Assembly: GCF_023343835.1 (NCBI RefSeq)
Contig: NC_064435.1
Span: 79,804,134 to 79,868,133, forward strand
DNA from: Lagopus muta
Lineage: Eukaryota; Chordata; Aves; Galliformes; Phasianidae
DNA length: 64,000 nucleotides
Direction: 5' to 3'
Shown: positions 62,238 to 64,000 of the stretch, one piece after another
How positions within the stretch are numbered: the first letter of the stretch is position 1
How the letters are laid out: every line of letters starts with the position of its first letter
Program-made: the position numbers and the translations under genes
The notes under the pieces: model-generated
Database searches by the model: none
Seen by the model: only the letters and a program-made list of their open reading frames with translations
Told to the model about the DNA's origin: nothing

Positions 62238-62498
62238 ATGTGCGAGCCGCGCTCGGGGCGGCGGCCGTCCTCATCTCGGTGCCCGCCCCCGGCGCCCTGG
62301 CCCTGCCCTCGGGCGGCGGCGGTCGCGCCTCCGCCCCGAGCTACCTCCGCACCTGGACCGCCGCCTTCCCCGCCGGCAGCGTGGCGCAGCCAGCGGCGGG
62401 AGCGTGTGCCGGAGCCGCGGCCCCGGGAGACGACGACGGCGGCGGGGAGATGGGCGACAAGAAGGTGGCTCTCATCACCGGCATCACCGGGCAGGTAA
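62238..62498 (+). other. Upstream ORF overlapping the GMDS start
   Basis: An ATG at 62,238 (MCEPRSGRRPSS...) opens a frame different from GMDS. It has no stop before 62,498, so in genomic DNA it reads past the GMDS start and over the splice donor. In the spliced mRNA its end would lie in exon 2, not in this window. If present in the leader, it would compete with the main start. Confidence 0.35.
62450..62494 (+). CDS. GMDS: GMDS exon 1, GDP-mannose 4,6-dehydratase (N-terminal 15 codons)
   Basis: GMDS converts GDP-mannose to GDP-4-keto-6-deoxymannose with an NADP(H) cofactor in the cytosol, the first committed step of de novo GDP-fucose synthesis. GFUS (TSTA3) then completes the pathway. This exon encodes MGDKKVALITGITGQ. 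VALITGITGQ is identical to the vertebrate GMDS start of the Rossmann fold, whose glycine motif GxxGxxG is completed by DG from exon 2. The exon stops after CAG (Gln) at a consensus donor GTAAGT (62,495-62,500), in phase 0, the same place where I recall human exon 1 ending. The chosen ATG has G at -3 and G at +4. The in-frame sequence upstream ends GGGE, similar to the human GDGE before its internal MG, but contains no ATG, so the longer human-type N-terminus (MAHAPARC...) seems absent. The exon lies in a CpG island. The remaining exons are outside the window. Confidence 0.92.
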
Positions 62499-64000
62499 GT
62501 AGCGGGCCGAGGGGGGCCGAGCCCTACCGGCACCCGGCCGAGCGTGCCGGACGCGGGGGGGATGTGGTCCCGCGGGCTCCCGCGGGCTGCAGCCCCAGCC
62601 GTGAACGTGGGGCCCGGCGGTCCCGCGAAGTGCCCCGCGAGGTGCCCGGAGCGCGTTGTGGTGCGGCGGTGCGTGGCGCCCGCACTTCCTGTTGCAGCGG
62701 GCGCTGTCAGGGCGATGCCGGGCTGCACCGCAGAGCCTCCGGGCGCGCAGGGGCCGGGCGGGCCGCCGCTGGGTGAGGGGGGTGTGTGTGTGTGCTGCTC
62801 GTGAGTGCGCTCTGGGCTTAGGGATGCTTTCTGCGGGTATCTCTAGCAGCGGTGCATTTGGTGCCTGTAGTCATCTTCATCTGGACTCGTTAAGGCATCA
62901 GCTTGTCCTCTGTTGAAGTGAGATGTGACGTGACCTTCAGCAAAGAAGGAGCTGAATCTGTGAAAGAAAACGTGCAGTGCTTCCATCTCATGGGCTGAAG
63001 ATGTGGAGTGTTAAGGCAGCCTGTGGCAAGGCTCCCCCTCAGCAGGGCTGCCACACAGAGCAGCACGCTGTCACCTGCTCCTCTGACACAAGGCGGTCAG
63101 TCTCATGGTCAGTGCATGCGCTTTCAGCCCAGGCCTCAGTGGGTAACACAGGCATCTCCTTTTTGCATTTTGTGTTCTTGTCCAGCTGTATAGGTAGGGG
63201 AAAGGACCTCTGGAGATCATCCAGTCCAATCCCCTGTTAAAGCGGGTTCACTACAGGGTTTCGCAGGGAATTGTCCAGGCAGGTCTTGGATGTCTGTAGA
63301 GGAGACTCCACAATCTCTCTGGGCAGCCTGTTCCAGTGCTCTGTCACACTCACAGAGGGTTTGTTAGAGTTTCTATGTTTTTGATTGTGTTAACAATAGA
63401 GATAATGATGCTTTCAGTCCTCATACTTTCAGCAGAAGGTGCTGGAGAAGGGCCACATGGAAAGAGAAGCATTTCCTTTGCAGCAGCTTCTCCCCTGGAG
63501 AGAAATGATGTGCTGATGGTGAGTTTTAACTTGGGAAGACCTGCAGAAGTGTTGATGTACAGAGCTTGTAGCTTTCCCCACTACACCGCCAACTCGGATG
63601 CTCTGTTGGTTGGTTTGTCCATACAGAGGTCTGCTTTGTTGGCAAGTTGTGCTAAATGAAGTTGTGGACTTGTTTGATGATATATGAGGAACACCTTACT
63701 TTGCAGTGTAGATGTTGCATGCTGCCTGGAAAAACCACTTTGCTTGCACATGGGTTATCTCTTTGAATGTGCTGAGTGCCATCTACTCATAGGGTGTATT
63801 GTTTGTGATGGGTAGAACCTGTTAAGTAGGTCGTGTTGGATGGTATGCATTGATAATTGTCTTAGAATTAGTGGAACCATTTGTTGGTGATTGTTTTTGC
63901 TTTTTTTTTTCCCTTTATGGCTGGCAACTTAGTGGCAACTTCGTGCATGGAAGGACTTTTTCTTCAACTGTGGCACTTCCTGGAGTGCTTGCCAATCCAT
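62495..64000 (+). other. GMDS intron 1 (start)
   Basis: Begins with the donor GTAAGT. The first 300 or so bases are still CpG-rich and include a CACTTCCTG ETS-type site at about 62,683-62,691 and a short GT repeat near 62,782-62,794. The rest is ordinary intron sequence with one CR1 fragment. Open frames here are chance frames. The acceptor is beyond the window. Confidence 0.85.
63195..63365 (-). repeat. CR1 LINE 3' fragment in GMDS intron 1
   Basis: The plus strand reads 'aaaggacctctggagatcat', 'ccagtccaatcccctgttaa' and later 'cacaatctctctgggcagcc' and 'tgttccagtgctctgtcaca', the antisense CR1 end. The extreme terminal repeat is missing or eroded at the left edge. It is 5' truncated and lies about 700 bases after exon 1, antisense to the gene. 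Confidence 0.85.

Larger units (their letters stand above)
61680..62800. promoter_or_regulatory. CpG island promoter of GMDS
   Basis: CpG density and G+C rise abruptly at about 61,680 and fall again after about 62,800, against an AT-rich background. The island surrounds the first coding exon. It has several GC boxes, two CCAAT boxes in opposite orientation (61,939-61,943 forward; 62,013-62,017 reverse) and a CACGTG E-box. No good TATA box is seen. This is typical of a broadly expressed gene with dispersed start sites. The transcription start cannot be fixed from sequence but probably lies between about 62,020 and 62,440. Such islands often also fire in the opposite direction; that is possible here but not shown. 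Confidence 0.9.

Noticed and set aside
61737-62728. Long open frames on both strands inside the CpG island (248-253 codons)
   Set aside because: They result from very high G+C, where stops are rare. The Arg/Pro/Ala/Gly-rich products are composition artefacts, and the real exon is the 15-codon GMDS start.
62656-63659. Several open frames after the GMDS donor
   Set aside because: They lie in intron 1, partly within CpG-island or CR1 sequence, and show no protein family.
1-64000. CRISPR arrays, operons, tRNA or rRNA genes
   Set aside because: No regularly spaced direct repeats and no cloverleaf or rRNA signature were seen. The DNA is clearly vertebrate nuclear.

Overview
This window is bird nuclear DNA, most likely from a chicken-like galliform. 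It is about 58% A+T and intron- or desert-like. It carries CR1 LINE copies of several ages, including one whose 3' portion closely resembles, from memory, the young chicken CR1 families, with the usual terminal repeat of the ATTCTATG type. There are also a few MIR-like fragments and two probable solo LTRs. No bacterial, viral or operon-like organisation is present.

Layout: positions 1-61,680 contain no protein-coding exon that I can recognise. This is a gene desert filled with unique AT-rich sequence, short microsatellites, and at least fourteen CR1 fragments. The CR1 pieces fall into two age classes. One class is well preserved (6.5, 19.1, 22.8, 23.4, 33.7, 45.0, 60.0, 61.1 and 63.2 kb). The other is very diverged and resembles CR1 lineages still recognisable in turtles and crocodiles (1.2, 29-30, 49.6 and 55.4 kb). 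One CR1 at 33.7 kb has a second, inverted CR1 tail inserted in it. Several unique AT-rich blocks (3.3, 38.7, 39.2, 48.7 and 50.1 kb) hold dense homeodomain-, POU- and forkhead-type motifs and could be distal regulatory elements; this is inference.

At about 61,680 the sequence changes abruptly to a CpG island of about 1.1 kb. The island carries GC boxes, two CCAAT boxes in opposite orientations, an E-box, and a short first coding exon (62,450-62,494). That exon encodes MGDKKVALITGITGQ and ends at a consensus splice donor. This is the start of GMDS, GDP-mannose 4,6-dehydratase, the first enzyme of de novo GDP-fucose synthesis. The rest of the window is the beginning of GMDS intron 1. The 61 kb upstream is therefore the 5' intergenic side of GMDS. 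In other vertebrates this gene lies beside the FOXQ1-FOXF2-FOXC1 cluster, but none of those genes is in the window.

I found no clear novel system. The observations most worth checking are the GMDS leader (upstream ORFs, and no mammal-type N-terminal extension), two unusually long unexplained open frames (5.4-6.1 kb and 47.2-48.1 kb), the nested CR1 hairpin, the ancient CR1 relics, and the candidate regulatory blocks.
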